Shown: one piece after another, positions 4,459-6,376 of the stretch
How the letters are laid out: every line of letters starts with the position of its first letter
Numbering within the stretch: the first letter of the stretch is position 1
Assembly: GCA_030590745.1 (NCBI GenBank)
Contig: JAUVCS010000054.1
Span: forward strand, 1-6,376
Length of the DNA stretch: 6,376 bases
From: Desulfuromusa sp.
GTDB taxonomy: Bacteria; Desulfobacterota; Desulfuromonadia; Desulfuromonadales; Geopsychrobacteraceae
Direction of reading: 5' to 3'
Notes under the pieces: generated by a model
Told to the model about the DNA's origin: nothing
Seen by the model: only the letters and a program-made list of their open reading frames with translations
The model's database searches: none
Position numbers and translations under genes: made by a program

Positions 4459-6376
4459 TTACAGAACTGCCTGTAGATACTCACTGGTAGTATCTTGTTT
4501 CTGCTTAGCCACCTTTTTCGGATCAACTTCGACGAATTTCTCATCTGGGGTGATTTTGAACAGGGGCTGCCCTTTCTGAACAATAGTCCCGTCACCACCT
4601 TCAATAATTATTTTGTCGATAGTGCCAGAAAATGGTGCTGGGACTTTGTTGAACATCTTCATGACTTCAAGAATAAACAATGGTTGACCTTTATCAAAGT
4701 GCATCCCCTCAGTGACGAATGGTGGTAGCCCTGGGGCTTCCTGGGCATAGTACATCCCGCCTCCAGGGGTAACAACCTCGTCAGCTTTGGTTGCTGGTGG
4801 AGGTACCAAAACCTTTTTCATTGCAGCTTGCAATTCCGGATCATGTAAATATTCCGGGATTGTTACCTCCAGATCGTCCTCAACTTTAAAATCGTAGAAA
4901 TCGGTTTTCTCAGCAACCATGCAGAGCAAGCCGAGGAGCTCGTTACCAATTTCATAGCCGACATGAGCCGCCTGAATTTGAGCCCAAGTTGCTTTATCAT
5001 AACCACCTTGCGGTTTGGCTTGACCGAGAATGCCATTCAGCTTAAGAAATTCTTCTTTGCTGACCGAGAATTTGCTGCGCAGTTCAGCGTAAAATGCCAA
5101 AGCGTTGTTCAAAAGGTCACGATCATGGGTCCAGATAACTTCTGCTGCTGGAGAATCTTTACTCCAGGTCATATTCAGGTATGCATAAGTTTCTTCAAGA
5201 ATGACCAGTGGGTTGCAGAGCCAGATAACTTTACCATTTTCGATCTTGAATTTTTCTCTGTTGAGACTTAACCAGCCAGACAGCAGATGTGGATCATTCA
5301 GTAGTTTTTCTATTGGCCGAGTTAGCAATGTACCTTTCCTATCCAGCGTTGCAGATGCAGCTTTAGCTGCATCAGGAGCACCCGCATAGAGCTTGGCATA
5401 ATGCTTCTTCATGGCTATGAAAGCATAGACAACGTCCAGCTGCTGTGCCTGTTGTTTAATTTTTCCAACCAGTGTCAGATACGGTACAACGAAGCGGGTG
5501 GTCGGTTTGGCCATAATATTGTTACCAATAAACCAATTAACCAGACCATAATGAAATCCCAGATTGGTCGCTAAGTTCGATCCACGCAGAACTGTTCTGC
5601 ACAAAACATTTGCAAGTTTTTCGTAGCTTATGCTGCGGTCTTCACCTTTGGTTAAAAGCAGGGCGATGTTTGAATCATAGGCCCCAGCCAGATGGTAGCG
5701 CATGAACTGATTCGTGTCCGGATTTGGGGTGCAAATCCCCTGGTCATCACGAATTTCACCTTCTATCGGTTTTGACCAGTAACGAATGTAACCGCCGGCA
5801 CTTGGGGATAGCGAACTGTCGGTAGCATTAAGGCGCGCCTCGGCTGCAGCACCAAAGCGAGGAATCCGTGTTGGGCGAGGTAAACGCTCTTTGTGTAAAG
5901 CCAGCAGACCCATAGCTTCGACCAGTGACTCAACAATGAAGAAATCCCTCTTGTCTTTTGGGTTGGTGAACTTGAGGCTGTAAACCAGTTCGGTAACCCG
6001 GTGCTCAACTTGAATCCGGGTATTGACTTCCATGAAATAATGGCGATTGCCATCGACAATACATTCGAAAGTAGAAGCCGAATCGAGACCAACCGCTTCA
6101 CCAAAACGCTCTGACTCTGCTTCCATCCGCTTGAGAATGACAAGATCCTCTTCCAGCGCTTTTTGCTGCTTTTTCAGTTTAGCTTGTTTGGCTTTGGCTA
6201 TTTCGTTCTCCAGACCTTCCTGGGTGACTGAAATCTCCAGCAGCTTTTGTTCATGCATTTGCAGTGAACAATCACGACCACCCAGAGCAATACTCCATTT
6301 GCCGTTACCTAATAGCTGAATTTCATTGTGGCGGGTTTGCTCAATATTGAGTTCGATCAGAACGTTCTTGTTGTCA
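4459..6376 (-). CDS. Biotin carboxylase/biotin carrier fusion (acyl-CoA or pyruvate carboxylase subunit), N-terminus beyond window
   Basis: The frame is open from the right edge (first full codon at 6375-6373) to TAA at 4461-4459, giving 638 visible residues. The Met at 6258 is internal, because clear biotin carboxylase sequence (GGRDCSLQ, residues 32-39) precedes it. In order: the C-terminal part of an ATP-grasp biotin carboxylase with EVNTRIQVEH (E116, N118, R120, Q122, E124), EARLNATD (179-186), PSAGGYI (191-197), IRDD with R209 as the probable bicarbonate/biotin arginine, and YDSNIALLL; then about 290 residues (260-535) with no domain I recognise; then a biotinyl domain (about 536-610) with EVMKM, biotin acceptor K573. 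Known role: ATP-dependent carboxylation of biotin, then transfer by a carboxyltransferase, which is not in the window. Acetyl-CoA, propionyl-CoA and pyruvate are all possible acceptors. A lysine- and glutamate-rich helical insertion (about 50-90) and EHRVTEL instead of EHPVTEM mark it as divergent. It ends at the shared terminator facing dfx. Confidence 0.88.
   Translation of the reverse strand, partial: DNKNVLIELNIEQTRHNEIQLLGNGKWSIALGGRDCSLQMHEQKLLEISVTQEGLENEIAKAKQAKLKKQQKALEEDLVILKRMEAESERFGEAVGLDSASTFECIVDGNRHYFMEVNTRIQVEHRVTELVYSLKFTNPKDKRDFFIVESLVEAMGLLALHKERLPRPTRIPRFGAAAEARLNATDSSLSPSAGGYIRYWSKPIEGEIRDDQGICTPNPDTNQFMRYHLAGAYDSNIALLLTKGEDRSISYEKLANVLCRTVLRGSNLATNLGFHYGLVNWFIGNNIMAKPTTRFVVPYLTLVGKIKQQAQQLDVVYAFIAMKKHYAKLYAGAPDAAKAASATLDRKGTLLTRPIEKLLNDPHLLSGWLSLNREKFKIENGKVIWLCNPLVILEETYAYLNMTWSKDSPAAEVIWTHDRDLLNNALAFYAELRSKFSVSKEEFLKLNGILGQAKPQGGYDKATWAQIQAAHVGYEIGNELLGLLCMVAEKTDFYDFKVEDDLEVTIPEYLHDPELQAAMKKVLVPPPATKADEVVTPGGGMYYAQEAPGLPPFVTEGMHFDKGQPLFILEVMKMFNKVPAPFSGTIDKIIIEGGDGTIVQKGQPLFKITPDEKFVEVDPKKVAKQKQDTTSEYLQAVL

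Noticed and set aside
4963..5389. Plus-strand frames opposite the biotin carboxylase gene
   Set aside because: Antisense shadows of a conserved coding frame, with no supporting start signals or motifs.
6256..6258. ATG as the start of the biotin carboxylase gene
   Set aside because: The frame continues upstream to the window edge and encodes conserved biotin carboxylase sequence (GGRDCSLQ), so this Met is internal.

Overview
The window looks like a chromosomal stretch from an anaerobic, moderately AT-leaning member of the Desulfobacterota (former Deltaproteobacteria). The best evidence is a canonical two-iron desulfoferrodoxin, which closely matches the Desulfovibrio type from memory, next to a divergent biotin carboxylase/biotin carrier fusion. 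The genus cannot be fixed from this sequence.

Layout. Left block, all on the minus strand and read right to left: a small AT-rich gene for an unrecognised six-helix membrane protein (2622-3365), a TraB/PrgY/TIKI-family membrane protein (1262-2446, preferred start), a rhomboid intramembrane serine protease (419-1156), and a YbaK-type Cys-tRNA(Pro) deacylase whose C-terminus runs off the left edge (1-408). The rhomboid and ybaK genes are only 10 bp apart and should be co-transcribed. Middle block: a roughly 450-bp stretch without protein genes (about 3463-3912). It holds a highly structured minus-strand RNA of about 180-190 nt followed by its own intrinsic terminator, and then a sigma70-like promoter pointing the other way. 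Right block: the plus-strand desulfoferrodoxin gene dfx (3961-4341), a perfect bidirectional terminator (4401-4435), and the converging minus-strand biotin carboxylase gene, whose N-terminus lies beyond the right edge.

The most unusual part is around the AT-rich membrane gene. A repeat of about 70 bp occurs upstream of traB (2481-2548) and again upstream of the membrane gene (3393-3462). The copies are about 85% identical and sit at nearly the same distance from each start codon. Each contains an unchanged TTGGCA-17-TATCTC promoter-like pair, with most differences lying outside the hexamers. A shorter, degraded, inverted copy covers the 3' end of the membrane gene (about 2613-2650), and a 14-bp exact inverted match (2592-2605 and 3502-3515) lies near the same boundaries. 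I read this as an acquired AT-rich gene bracketed by rearranged copies of the traB promoter/leader. The same reasoning moves the likely traB start 26 codons downstream, to a TTG with a strong GGAGG ribosome binding site.

Functionally, dfx detoxifies superoxide in anaerobes, the carboxylase makes a carboxylated acyl-CoA or 2-oxoacid, and YbaK edits mischarged tRNA. Rhomboid and TraB/TIKI proteins are both membrane-embedded and linked to proteolysis, so their adjacency is suggestive but unproven. No CRISPR array, tRNA, rRNA, transposase or integrase gene is visible.
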